DNA from: Candidatus Kapaibacterium sp.
Lineage (GTDB): Bacteria > Bacteroidota > Ignavibacteria > Kapaibacteriales > UBA2268
Assembly: GCA_026390695.1 (NCBI GenBank)
Contig: JAPLFL010000104.1
Location: 1 to 64,000 of the forward strand
DNA length: 64,000 bases
Direction of reading: 5' to 3'
Position numbers and translations under genes: made by a program. The notes under the pieces were generated by a model. It did not search any database. It was not told the DNA's origin and saw only the letters and a program-made list of their open reading frames with translations. Every line of letters begins with the position of its first letter. Position 1 is the first letter of the stretch. Positions 36,835 through 45,633 of this stretch are shown piece after piece.

Positions 36835-38127
36835 CTATAAACCAACTCTTTCAAAAATCATATCTACATTTTTAAATAAATTTTCGTAATTAAAAAGAGA
36901 ATCTATTTCAGCTTCCGATAGATTTGTCGCTATTTCCGGGTTATCTGTCAGAGTTTGTCGAAAAGGTATATGATGTTCAAAAGTTTTCATAGCTGATCGC
37001 TGAACGATTTCATAAGCATTCTGGCGCTGGAAGCCTTTCTCAGCTAATTTTAACAATACTTTCTGTGAAAATATCAAACCATGAGTCAAGTCAAGATTTT
37101 CCTGCATTTTCTTCGGATAAATCACAAGATTACTAATAAGCGCTGTAGTTCTTGCTATCAGATAATCCAACGCTATAGTTGAATCGGGAAAAATTATTCT
37201 TTCAACACTTGAATGCGAAATATCTCGTTCATGCCATAATGCATTATTCTCAACGGCAACATGTGCGTTTGAGCGCATCAGACGTGCCATTCCACAAATC
37301 TGTTCCGAGACAATCGGATTACGTTTATGAGGCATGGCAGAACTTCCTTTTTGCCCTTTGGAAAAATATTCTTCTGCTTCATTAACCTCAGTTCTTTGCA
37401 AATGTCTTACTTCCAGCGCTATTTTCTCAAGGAATGAGGCTATCAGAGCCAATTCATTCAAATAATATGCATATCTGTCTCGGCTAATAACCTGCGTAGA
37501 AATTTCGGCAGGCCGAAGTCCAAGCTGAGAACAAACATATTCTTCGACTTCGGGCCCCAGATGCTCAAAAGTGCCGACCGCTCCATTAATTTTTCCTACC
37601 GATACCTCATTTATTGCACTCTTCAATCGCTTAATATTTCTCACACATTCATCAAAAAATAAAGCTATTTTCAAACCGAAAGTTGTTGGTTCAGCATGAA
37701 TTCCATGTGTTCTGCCAATACAAAGCTGATATTTAAATTCCTTGGCTCGCTCTGCCAAAGCATCTGAGAGTAAATTCATATCCCTTAAAAGTAACTCACC
37801 GGCTTGGCGGCATTGCATGGAAAAACATGTATCAAGAACATCACTTGAAGTCATTCCGATATGCAAATATTGCGACAGATGACCAATATGCTCTTCAACA
37901 TTGGTCAAAAAAGCGATAATATCATGTTTTGTTATTTTTTCAATTTCATTAATTTTTTCAGTTGAACATTCTGCTCTTTTACGCATTTCCTGTGCCGCTT
38001 CGATTGGTAAAAATCCAGCATTAGCACGAGCTTCAACTGCTAATAATTCAATTTCCAGCCAAATTGCATATTTATTATCGTCTTCCCATATCTTTGTCAT
38101 TTCTGGGCGGCTATAGCGTGGTATCAT
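36835..38127 (-). CDS. purB: Adenylosuccinate lyase
   Basis: 430 residues, typical bacterial length. It catalyses two beta-eliminations of fumarate in purine synthesis: SAICAR to AICAR, and adenylosuccinate to AMP. The fumarase/aspartase-superfamily signature is present: GSSAMPHKRNP (about residues 262-272) contains the catalytic serine loop, and TSSDVLDTC and GRTHGIHAEPTTFG carry the other active-site histidines and threonines. GGAG precedes the ATG. It lies 17 bp downstream of proS and is very likely in one operon with it. Confidence 0.96.
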   Translation of the reverse strand: MIPRYSRPEMTKIWEDDNKYAIWLEIELLAVEARANAGFLPIEAAQEMRKRAECSTEKINEIEKITKHDIIAFLTNVEEHIGHLSQYLHIGMTSSDVLDTCFSMQCRQAGELLLRDMNLLSDALAERAKEFKYQLCIGRTHGIHAEPTTFGLKIALFFDECVRNIKRLKSAINEVSVGKINGAVGTFEHLGPEVEEYVCSQLGLRPAEISTQVISRDRYAYYLNELALIASFLEKIALEVRHLQRTEVNEAEEYFSKGQKGSSAMPHKRNPIVSEQICGMARLMRSNAHVAVENNALWHERDISHSSVERIIFPDSTIALDYLIARTTALISNLVIYPKKMQENLDLTHGLIFSQKVLLKLAEKGFQRQNAYEIVQRSAMKTFEHHIPFRQTLTDNPEIATNLSEAEIDSLFNYENLFKNVDMIFERVGL

Positions 38128-38144
38128 AATTTCTCCAAACGATA

Positions 38145-39845
38145 TTATTTATAAAATTCACTTAAAATCAACTCTATCTCAGCTTCGTCAACTGTACTTC
38201 TCTCGTTATTATGGCGGATTTTAACTTCCACTTTACCTTGAGAAATATTCTTTGGTCCGCAAATTATTTGCACAGGAATTCCAATCAAATCAGCATCATT
38301 AAATTTTATTCCGGGGGAATCTGTTCTGTCATCGAAAAGTACTTCCCAACCTGCATCAGTCAACCTTTTATAAATCCGCTCACTTACTTCGGCAGTTTCA
38401 GGGCTCTTGGTAAAATTCAATCCGATCAGATGTACCTGAAACGGTGTCAATGCTTTTTTCCAGATTATACCATGATCATCATAGTTCTGCTCAATATAGC
38501 AAGCAATAATTCTTTCGACACCAATTCCATACGAACCCATTATTATTGGATGCTCTGCTCCGGCAGCATCTAAGAAGTGAGCACCAAGTGCTTCAGAATA
38601 TTTTGTACCAAGTTTAAATATATGCCCAAGCTCTATTGCTTTTACTACTCTCAGAGCAGAACCGCATTTACTGCACTTCTCTCCGGCACTTACAGTTCTT
38701 AAATCGTGGTATTCATTAATATTGCAATCACGAATAAAATCAATATTTTTGAAATGGTACCCATCCTTATTAGCCCCGCTTACCAAGCCATTAGCATCTT
38801 TCAGTCTTAAATCAGCAATTACTTTAATTTTTGTTGGTATGTTAATTGGACCTAAAGAACCAGTACTGGCTCCGAAATATTTGACTAATTCATCTGCTTC
38901 GGCAGGTCTAACCTGATTCGTTTTAAATATTGATTGTAACTTTGTTTCATTCATTTCATCATTGCCACGCATGAAAATAAGAACAGGAGCTGAATCTACA
39001 ATATATACTACACTTTTAGCACATTGATCTTCGGTGAGATTAAATTGCACAATTAATTCATTAATTGTTTTTGCATTCGGTGTTGCGAATTCTTCGTAAT
39101 GATCATCGCTTTGGATGCGTCCTACCGGCTCAACATCAGAAGTAGCAATCTCAAAATTAGCAGCATAACCGCAATCATCACAAACCGCACAAGTGTCTTC
39201 GCCAGAATCTGATTCAACCATAAATTCTTCGGACTGGCGGCCACCCATTGCACCACTTGATGCCGAAACAATAAAATATTTCAATCCTATGCTATCAAAT
39301 ATTTTTTGATAAGCTGTCCTATGAAATTCATAACTTTCATTCAATCCTTCGAAGGTCGCATCAAGTGAGTACGAATCCTTCATTGTAAACTGTCTGCCAC
39401 GTAAAACACCTGATTTTGGGCGTGGTTCATTTCGGAATTTATTTTGAATCTGATACCAAATCTGAGGCATATCTCGGTATGATTTCACGTGCTGGCGGGC
39501 ATGATATGTGATTATTTCTTCGTGAGTAGGTGCAAGAACAAGTCCCTCTCTATTTTTTATATGGAACATAACATCTCCCATTGCCTCTACCCTACCTGTT
39601 TGCTCCCATATATCAATCGGATTAAGTGCCGGTAGCAAAAACTCCTGCCCACCTATTGCATCCATTTCGCGGCGTAAAATTTCGATTACTTTCTTCTTGA
39701 TTTTATAACCAAGAGGTAAAAAAGAAAAAATTCCACTTGCTAATTGTCTGACTAATCCAGCTCGTAACATAAGTATGTGTGAAGGGATAAGCGCATCAGA
39801 TGGCGCTTCTTTGAGAGTAGGAATAAAATATTTACTTTGTTTCAT
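38145..39845 (-). CDS. proS: Prolyl-tRNA synthetase (bacterial type)
   Basis: 566 residues, a class II aminoacyl-tRNA synthetase of the bacterial long form. The catalytic core has motif 2-like FRNEPRPKSGVLRGRQFTMKDSYS (about 115-140). The central insertion editing domain (about 225-385) includes the STGSLGP loop, and the anticodon-binding domain runs from about 460. It charges tRNA-Pro, and the editing domain removes mischarged Ala. First gene of a probable proS-purB operon. A CAAAATTA at 39885-39892 (TAATTTTG on the gene strand) is a plausible -7 box. Confidence 0.96.
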   Translation of the reverse strand: MKQSKYFIPTLKEAPSDALIPSHILMLRAGLVRQLASGIFSFLPLGYKIKKKVIEILRREMDAIGGQEFLLPALNPIDIWEQTGRVEAMGDVMFHIKNREGLVLAPTHEEIITYHARQHVKSYRDMPQIWYQIQNKFRNEPRPKSGVLRGRQFTMKDSYSLDATFEGLNESYEFHRTAYQKIFDSIGLKYFIVSASSGAMGGRQSEEFMVESDSGEDTCAVCDDCGYAANFEIATSDVEPVGRIQSDDHYEEFATPNAKTINELIVQFNLTEDQCAKSVVYIVDSAPVLIFMRGNDEMNETKLQSIFKTNQVRPAEADELVKYFGASTGSLGPINIPTKIKVIADLRLKDANGLVSGANKDGYHFKNIDFIRDCNINEYHDLRTVSAGEKCSKCGSALRVVKAIELGHIFKLGTKYSEALGAHFLDAAGAEHPIIMGSYGIGVERIIACYIEQNYDDHGIIWKKALTPFQVHLIGLNFTKSPETAEVSERIYKRLTDAGWEVLFDDRTDSPGIKFNDADLIGIPVQIICGPKNISQGKVEVKIRHNNERSTVDEAEIELILSEFYK

Positions 39846-40044
39846 ACTAATTATCTGTTGTTATTTCTAAAAAATTCGAAAAAACAAAATTAGCTATTTC
39901 TTTATAATTTTAATGCCTATAACAATAAATGAATTAAAATTATTTACAAATCATATTGGATTCATCATTAGCTAACAAAATTGTAAAAGCTGTGTAATTT
40001 ACATTTGAGTTGTCACTAAATAATTTTTTATTTTTAATTTATAC

Positions 40045-40073
40045 TTGTTTTTTAAAAATAATCAATATATTTG
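40045..40073 (+). promoter_or_regulatory. Bacteroidota-type promoter for the CxxCH-barrel cluster
   Basis: TTG at 40045-40047 and TATATTTG at 40066-40073, 18 nt apart, fit the -33/-7 consensus. The predicted start near 40080 is about 30 nt before the ATG at 40110. Confidence 0.7.
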
Positions 40074-40109
40074 TACAAATTACAATTGTTTTAATAAACT
40101 TTGAATTAA

Positions 40110-41321
40110 ATGAAATTATTTATTTTAGTAATTATTATCTGTTTAAGTGCACAAGTAGCATTTTCATTCCCTCAATATACTTTGCTTTCCGGCAATAGGT
40201 GCATCAATTGCCATTTTAATGTACAGGGTGGAGCCTTGCGTAATGATCTGGGTTGGTATTCAGCAAGCGATGAAAGTTTAATTAAACCTGAGTGGATTGG
40301 CTTGGACAGCGTTTTTGGAGCATTTAAAGGAAATACACTATTCAATAAAAAAGTATTCTTAGGTTTCGATACAAGGTTTATTTACAATAATAATGCATAC
40401 CTTGTTAAATATATGGGTGATCAGGTTAAAATGTTCCCAATGGAACTAACTTTATACGGTGGTATAAAAGCTACGGACTGGCTCAGTGCCAATTTCGGAT
40501 TTAATTCCTCATATTTCTTACAGGGTTCGATGTATTCACTTAATTTGAAACAAAGCTGGTCTGCCTCTGTTGAAATGCAGCCTGATAAAGAATATCCTCA
40601 ACTTAGGATGGGATATTTCCAACCATCGACCGGAATCAGATATGAAGATCACACCAATTTAGTCAGACAATTCATTATACCAAGCAAAGGAATGATAAAT
40701 CGCAGACCTATGGTTCCGATTGATTATGCTGACTGGGGTGCAGAAATAAACTACTACTCTGAAAAATGGCTGCAATTGACTGCAGGTGTGCATCGTTCAA
40801 ATAATTTTGCTTTTCAGAACGGATCAATTCGTTTTAAACAAGGATCAAGTTTCAAGTATTTGGATATTATTGATTCTTCTAAAATGGCTTTTCTTGTTAA
40901 AGGAGTTATAAATGAAAAATTACCAGATTATAAGCTTAATGGCATGATAGGCGCTTCACTATTTTCAATTAGCGACTTCTGGATGGCCAATAGTTTTTAT
41001 GGAATTGGCTATGGCGGCATTGTTTCACTCTTAACAGAAGTTTGTACATCCTATAAAAAAGACGTTCAGAAAACAACAAATTATGCTCTGGATCTGAATA
41101 TTGAGGCAAGTGAAGGATTGGTCGGAATTATCGGTTATCAGAAAGGTAATACTCAAATATTCGGTAACGCTCCACTGACAGCAGATTATGCTCAATGGAT
41201 TTTTGGAGTTAAGGCATATCTTTTACCATATATTGAATTCAGGCCAGAATATCGGCTTATTAAACCGGGTGACATGGACTCCTTTAGTCATTATGTTCTT
41301 CAGTTTCATATTTTTTACTAA
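40110..41321 (+). CDS. Outer-membrane barrel protein with an N-terminal c-type haem motif
   Basis: 403 residues. Signal peptide to about residue 19 (AQVAFS). Just after it is a single CxxCH haem-attachment motif (C31, C34, H35 in GNRCINCHFNVQGGALRNDLGW). From about 65 to the C-terminus the protein is beta-rich with amphipathic strands (VFLGFDTRFIYNN, MELTLYGGIKATDWLSANFGF, LRMGYFQPSTGI) and ends in a terminal aromatic strand (YVLQFHIFY), as in porin-like barrels. A mono-haem plug or N-terminal tail on a barrel suggests electron transfer at or across the outer membrane. First gene of a four-gene cluster with a small membrane protein, a YceI protein and a Rieske protein. Specific redox partner unknown. 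Confidence 0.78.
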   Translation: MKLFILVIIICLSAQVAFSFPQYTLLSGNRCINCHFNVQGGALRNDLGWYSASDESLIKPEWIGLDSVFGAFKGNTLFNKKVFLGFDTRFIYNNNAYLVKYMGDQVKMFPMELTLYGGIKATDWLSANFGFNSSYFLQGSMYSLNLKQSWSASVEMQPDKEYPQLRMGYFQPSTGIRYEDHTNLVRQFIIPSKGMINRRPMVPIDYADWGAEINYYSEKWLQLTAGVHRSNNFAFQNGSIRFKQGSSFKYLDIIDSSKMAFLVKGVINEKLPDYKLNGMIGASLFSISDFWMANSFYGIGYGGIVSLLTEVCTSYKKDVQKTTNYALDLNIEASEGLVGIIGYQKGNTQIFGNAPLTADYAQWIFGVKAYLLPYIEFRPEYRLIKPGDMDSFSHYVLQFHIFY

Positions 41322-41401
41322 ACGAGTGTTTTCTATTAAACTAAATAATTTTTTAAAGCGTCGGTATTGTTAATTATTTTTAATTTTTTTGGGAGAGTTT
41401 A

Positions 41402-41659
41402 ATGGTTTGGAAATATTTGAGTATTGCATTTATTGTAATTGCTCTTAGTGTTGGTGGAGTGTGGGTAGCTCATGGAACAAATATCTATACTAAGGATAAA
41501 GTTCCTGTTATCACAAAAGATGAAATGTTCGGGACTGAATCAACCGAATGGAAGCCTGAATTTCATTTAGGTTTAGAGTTTGCAGGCCCAATCATGGCTG
41601 CATCATTAATTATAACTTTCTTTTCTTTTCGTAAATATAAAAAATCTTTGTTAAAATAA
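41402..41659 (+). CDS. Small two-helix membrane protein
   Basis: 85 residues with hydrophobic helices at about 5-24 (YLSIAFIVIALSVGGVWVAH) and about 58-76 (LEFAGPIMAASLIITFFSF), joined by a charged loop and ending in a basic tail (RKYKKSLLK). A clear GGGAGAG precedes the ATG. I do not recognise the family. It lies 13 bp upstream of the YceI gene and is surely in the same operon. It could be a membrane anchor or small subunit for the redox proteins on either side, which is inference from position only. Confidence 0.65.
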   Translation: MVWKYLSIAFIVIALSVGGVWVAHGTNIYTKDKVPVITKDEMFGTESTEWKPEFHLGLEFAGPIMAASLIITFFSFRKYKKSLLK

Positions 41660-41672
41660 TCAGGTGTTCAAA

Positions 41673-42341
41673 ATGTTTCTAAAAAATCTTACAATCACAA
41701 TTTCTATATTTCTAATTGCAACGGTATTTGTTTTAAATGCCGGTACAGGTCTTGGTAATGGTAAATCTGGAGGCAAGAAAATTGCCCTTAATAATAAAGT
41801 TGGATCAAATCAGATAAAATTCTTCAGCAAAGCTCCGGGTGAGGATATTGAGGGTACAGCAAATGGTATATCTGGTAATTTTACTCTCGATCCTTCTAAT
41901 CTTGAAGCAACCAACGGAAGTGTAACCGTTGAGGTTAAATCAATGGAGACTGGTAGCGGTTCACGCGATGCTCACATGTATTCCGAACCTTGGCTAAATG
42001 AAAAAGGGTTCCCAAAAATTACATTACAGATTAAGGGAATGAAAAACGTTAAAAACGTAAAATACGATGCATCTTCAGGTAAAGCCACAGCTAATGCCAC
42101 TGTATTTGGTGACTTTACTTTACATGGCATAACAACACACATGGAAGCTGAAATCACTCTAACTTATATAAATGAATCCGATAAAACTAAAGCACGCGCG
42201 CTCGGAGATTTTGTAATGGTCACAGTTAATTTTAATGTTCATTTATTAGAACATAAAATTTTGGGCAAAGCCGGAGTGGTCGGTGATAAAGTTGCTGAAG
42301 TTGTAAATTTACAGGCTTCATTTTTTGGAAATGTTCAATAA
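41673..42341 (+). CDS. YceI-family periplasmic lipid/isoprenoid-binding protein
   Basis: About 222 residues from the ATG at 41673; the GTG at 41664 overlaps the AGG that acts as ribosome-binding site. Signal peptide to about residue 23. The YceI lipocalin-like fold is clear: NQIKFFSKAPGEDIEGTANGISGNFTLDPSNLEATNGSVTVEV, then the MYSEPWLNEKGFPKITLQIKG segment and a FTLHGITTHMEAEITL strand pair. Family members bind polyisoprenoid or quinone-like lipids in the periplasm. Its place between a membrane protein and a Rieske protein suggests handling a quinone-like molecule for electron transfer, but this is inference. Confidence 0.88.
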   Translation: MFLKNLTITISIFLIATVFVLNAGTGLGNGKSGGKKIALNNKVGSNQIKFFSKAPGEDIEGTANGISGNFTLDPSNLEATNGSVTVEVKSMETGSGSRDAHMYSEPWLNEKGFPKITLQIKGMKNVKNVKYDASSGKATANATVFGDFTLHGITTHMEAEITLTYINESDKTKARALGDFVMVTVNFNVHLLEHKILGKAGVVGDKVAEVVNLQASFFGNVQ

Positions 42342-42371
42342 TTATTTTAAAATTAATTTTGGGGTCTAATT

Positions 42372-42854
42372 ATGACAGAATTAAAGACAATCGAAAGAAG
42401 AGATTTTATTAAGAAATCACTTGTAACAGCAGGAATATTTCTTTGTAGTTCATCACTTGCAACTCTTCTTGATTCATGTTCAAGCACTGCAACTGATCCG
42501 GGTTTATCAACAGTCACTTATGATGTGTCCACCAATGCGGATTTACAAGTAGATGGTGGAGTAGGTAAACCAATAATAACAAATTTTAACAGTGGTAAAC
42601 CTGTAATGATTCTTCGTATAACTTCAACAAGTTATATTGCTTTTTCTGCATCCTGTCCGCATGAAGGGTTTGTTTTAGATGCTCCCGATCCGGCAAATGG
42701 AATTCTAAATATTGTTTGCGGTAAACATTCATCTGAGTATAATGCGGCCACAGGTGCAGTGATTAAACAACCAACAAGTGGGACAACTAAGGCTTTAGTC
42801 AAATTTAATACAAGTTATGATTCAGCAACGCATCTTTTGACTATCTCAAAGTAG
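42372..42854 (+). CDS. Tat-exported Rieske [2Fe-2S] protein
   Basis: 160 residues. The N-terminus carries a twin-arginine motif (ERRDFIKKS, residues 8-16) and a hydrophobic stretch. LLDSC at 32-36 could be a lipidation site. The Rieske cluster ligands are C95-P-H97 and C116-G-K-H119, so the C-x-H...C-x-x-H pattern is complete. The protein is soluble-domain only, like arsenite-oxidase small subunits or cytochrome bc-type Rieske domains, but no oxidase or cytochrome b subunit is adjacent. Last gene of the CxxCH-barrel/YceI cluster; preceded by GGGG before the ATG. Likely a periplasmic electron carrier. Confidence 0.87.
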   Translation: MTELKTIERRDFIKKSLVTAGIFLCSSSLATLLDSCSSTATDPGLSTVTYDVSTNADLQVDGGVGKPIITNFNSGKPVMILRITSTSYIAFSASCPHEGFVLDAPDPANGILNIVCGKHSSEYNAATGAVIKQPTSGTTKALVKFNTSYDSATHLLTISK

Positions 42855-42895
42855 TATTAATTAAACTTAAATTACTTTTTGAAATAAATTAGAAA

Positions 42896-43156
42896 GACTG
42901 CCTCATAAGTTTCGTTTCAGTCATTTCTGAGAATGCAGGAATCCCCAAAAGTGCTACTGGATGGGGATTCCTGTATGTGAGACTGTGTGAAAACTTCAAT
43001 TTCTGTCATTCCTGCGAATGCAGGAATCCCCAAAAGTGCTACTGGATGGGGATTCCCGCATTCGCGGGAACGACATTCCATTGGAATTTCATAGTTTTCA
43101 CACAGTCTCATGCGAGAATGCAATTTTGTCAAATATTCTACATTTGAGGCAGCCTC
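42896..43156. mobile_element. Nested miniature element (outer about 130-bp palindromic element split by a 131-bp insert)
   Basis: The left end GACTGCCTCATAAGTT and the right end GAGGCAGCCTC are inverted relatives of the GGCTGTCTCA-type ends seen at 57350-57610 and 13431. Without the insert at 42979-43109 the outer element is 83 + 47 = 130 bp. It contains a REP-like palindrome with an arm reading GAATGCAGGAATCCCC. No coding capacity. Such short elements with inverted ends are probably mobilised by a transposase encoded elsewhere. Total span 261 bp, the same as at 57350-57610. Confidence 0.7.
42979..43109. mobile_element. 131-bp inserted element with 17-bp inverted ends
   Basis: The ends are GAGACTGTGTGAAAACT (42979-42995) and its exact complement (43093-43109). 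Inside is a REP-like palindrome at 43005-43074 with arms GTCATTCCTGCGAATGC... and ...CATTCGCGGGAACGAC. A second copy of the same length lies at 57397-57527. No open frame. Possible short target duplications (GCAT/ACAT) flank it but are imperfect. Confidence 0.75.
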
Positions 43157-43308
43157 TTTAGTTTTTGACAAGCTTGTCAATAAAACAATGTTAGCTTGAC
43201 GGTTCAAAAACTTTCAAAATATAATATTTTAATTCAATAAAATTCAACCACTAACTTTATAACTTTAAAAACTTTCAACTTGGAACTTATATTTATTCCA
43301 AACTAACT

Positions 43309-44259
43309 TCAAATCCAATTTATCTGCTTTTCTATATATGATAATTTTATTGTGCTTTCGTTCATTGGGGCATTATCGGCATAGACATTCCATAAAATAA
43401 TATTTGAATCCAAAACGCAATTATCAGCAAGCTGAATACTTGCGAATAATCTCTTCAAGCCAGGCAGTAGCGGCGTATTGCGAAAAGATTCAATATTTGA
43501 TTTATCTTTTTCAGTACTATGAGCAGATATATTCAAAAAATTGCTGTTATCACCAGTGAACAGAATATAAGGAATTTCATTAAATTCAATTTTCTTATAA
43601 TTGCTAATTAATTGCTCCGGCAGCATCTTGGCAGGAATTTTAATAAAATAATTAATAAATTTTGCATATACTTTGCCTGAATTGCGGCAATAGACATATA
43701 ATATACGTTTTGTCTCATTGCTATTTGAGAACAGATCAGTCTCTTTTCCTTCACTGATTACAAATTCAAGAAAAATCTTTGGATGAGTGGCTCGATTCAT
43801 TATATCTTTAACCTCATAGTCATCCATTGGAACAGATTCAAAATTATATCGTTTATAATATCGCTTATCTCCAGCCATGAAAGCCGTATCGCCTTTTGGA
43901 ATTTTAACAACATAAACTACATCTGAATCGGAAATTGAAATTGGAGTAATTTGAAGATTAGGAATTTTCGGTTGAATATGAGAAGATATAATTTGTTCGA
44001 GCCATTCTTTTGAAAATTCATTCCTATTGACAGGATCAATCTTTTCAGGGATATATCTCAGTTCTTTGTTATTTGTTTCACGAATTCCATAAATAATTAC
44101 TCCCCCATCGGAATTTGCCATGGCTGACACATCTTTTGAAATTTCTTTTCTTTTGCCATCACTACGAGAAAGCGCTTCAGCAGCCTTATAATCAAGGTGA
44201 AGATTCTCCTCAAATTTATTTGCTATTAAATCTTCAAGATATTTAAAGTCGTATTTCAT
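43309..44259 (-). CDS. AlbA_2 (Schlafen-like) putative nucleic-acid-binding protein
   Basis: 316 residues. Residues about 12-160 form an AlbA_2 domain: FEENLHLDYKAAEAL, then SKDVSAMANSDGGVIIYGI, and a later strand VVYVVKIPKGDTAFMAGDKRYYKR with the usual Y-K-R ending. This domain is found in Schlafen-like proteins and in regulators or defence proteins that bind nucleic acid. The C-terminal about 150 residues are unrecognised. No partner gene is adjacent. A strong promoter is 58 bp upstream (44317-44347). The nested miniature element lies between its 3' end and the Rieske gene. No clear function; defence or regulation are both possible. Confidence 0.8.
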   Translation of the reverse strand: MKYDFKYLEDLIANKFEENLHLDYKAAEALSRSDGKRKEISKDVSAMANSDGGVIIYGIRETNNKELRYIPEKIDPVNRNEFSKEWLEQIISSHIQPKIPNLQITPISISDSDVVYVVKIPKGDTAFMAGDKRYYKRYNFESVPMDDYEVKDIMNRATHPKIFLEFVISEGKETDLFSNSNETKRILYVYCRNSGKVYAKFINYFIKIPAKMLPEQLISNYKKIEFNEIPYILFTGDNSNFLNISAHSTEKDKSNIESFRNTPLLPGLKRLFASIQLADNCVLDSNIILWNVYADNAPMNESTIKLSYIEKQINWI

Positions 44260-44316
44260 AATTCAATAAACTAATGTTTCAATTAATCATTACATTTTAC
44301 AATAATTAACATCATT

Positions 44317-44347
44317 CAAATATATAATAAACAAAAAGAATAACAAA
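44317..44347 (-). promoter_or_regulatory. Bacteroidota-type promoter for the AlbA_2 gene
   Basis: On the minus strand TTTG (44347-44344) and TATATTTG (44324-44317) are 19 nt apart, an exact consensus match. The predicted start near 44310 gives a leader of about 50 nt. Confidence 0.75.
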
Positions 44348-44511
44348 TAATAACAGAAATATAAGTGAAATTGAAAGAACCAAGCCTCAGAAAAACTCTT
44401 TCAAAGAAATCATAGAATTTATACAAAAATAATGATAAAAAAATCCTATTTTTAATCTGATAACTAATTGAAAATCTCAACTATTGATATGCAATTATAA
44501 TTCTATAAATT

Positions 44512-45609
44512 ATGACAGACGAACAAGCAATAAAAAAAACTTTGAATATAGCACTCAAAGGCTCTGGTAATGTCAGCCCAAATCCCAGAGTAGGTGCATT
44601 AATCATGAAAGATGATAAAATTTTATCCGAAGGTGCGCATGAATATTTTGGTGGGCCACATGCTGAGGTTAATGCAATCTCCAAATGTACTGATGATGAA
44701 TTAGAAGGATCTACTATCTATGTTAATCTTGAACCATGCAGTCATCATGGTAAGACACCGCCTTGTACCGATTTGATAATCACTAAAAAGATTGCCAGAG
44801 TTGTCATCGGCACAATAGACCCAAATGAATTAATGGCTGGAAAAAGTATTGAAATTCTTAAAAATGCGGGTATTGAAGTTGAGTCGGGAATCAGTGTAGA
44901 AGCATGTCATTGGGTAAATAGATTTTTCTTTAAATATATACAAACAGGCTTTCCCTATATCATTCTTAAAGTTGCTCAATCTTTAGATGGTGTTATTGCG
45001 TTAAAAAGTGGTGTCTCACAGTGGATTACTTGTAGTGAAAGTCGTCGCAGATCTCATTATTTAAGATCAATTATTGATGCTGTTCTTGTTGGAAAAAATA
45101 CCGTCCTGATGGACAAACCAGCATTGACCGTCAGAGAAACAGAAGGTCGGAATCCAAAACGAGTTATTTTCGACACTAATCTTGAAATTCCTCTTGAAAG
45201 TCCAACATTTCAGATTATTGACAATCAGGAAACTATTGTTTGTTGCAGCCCGGAATCATACAATAGCAGAAAAGCTAATACTTTAAAAATTGCAAAAATC
45301 AAAGTTCAGGCAGTTGACCTCGATTCTGAGGGCAGAATTGATCCAAAGCAAGCAATCAGTCTTCTTGCTAAAAATTTCAACATTTGTTCGATTATGGTAG
45401 AAGGCGGTGCCATACTATATTCTTCTTTTGCAAAGAATGGATTAATTGATGAGCTTCATACATTTATAGCACCAAAAATTATCGGCTCAGGAATAAATGC
45501 TTTTAGCGAACTGAAGATTGATTCGTTAAAGAATTCTGTAAATTTTGAAACAAAATTAATAAGTAAAAGCGGCGAGGATATTCATATAATTTCCGTCCCG
45601 AAAAAATAA
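44512..45609 (+). CDS. ribD: Riboflavin biosynthesis deaminase/reductase
   Basis: 365 residues, full-length bifunctional RibD. The N-terminal cytidine-deaminase-like domain (about 1-145) carries the zinc site: HAEVNAI and PCSHHGKTPPC. The C-terminal reductase domain (about 148-365) has ILKVAQSLDGVIA, VLVGKNTVLMDKPALTVR and IMVEGGAILYSSF. It deaminates and then reduces the pyrimidine intermediate early in riboflavin synthesis. Other rib genes are not nearby. The 252-bp upstream region shows no FMN-riboswitch-like sequence that I can recognise and no clear promoter on this strand. Confidence 0.96.
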   Translation: MTDEQAIKKTLNIALKGSGNVSPNPRVGALIMKDDKILSEGAHEYFGGPHAEVNAISKCTDDELEGSTIYVNLEPCSHHGKTPPCTDLIITKKIARVVIGTIDPNELMAGKSIEILKNAGIEVESGISVEACHWVNRFFFKYIQTGFPYIILKVAQSLDGVIALKSGVSQWITCSESRRRSHYLRSIIDAVLVGKNTVLMDKPALTVRETEGRNPKRVIFDTNLEIPLESPTFQIIDNQETIVCCSPESYNSRKANTLKIAKIKVQAVDLDSEGRIDPKQAISLLAKNFNICSIMVEGGAILYSSFAKNGLIDELHTFIAPKIIGSGINAFSELKIDSLKNSVNFETKLISKSGEDIHIISVPKK

Positions 45610-45633
45610 ACCACTAACTTTATAACTTTTATT

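Noticed and set aside
42896-43156. CRISPR array from repeated GTCATTCC / GAATCCCC segments
   Set aside because: The repeats are inverted, irregularly spaced and nested within inverted ends, with no unique spacers and no cas genes.
44260-44511. Possible FMN riboswitch before ribD
   Set aside because: No recognisable conserved FMN-element sequence; the region is plain AT-rich with a promoter for the opposite gene.
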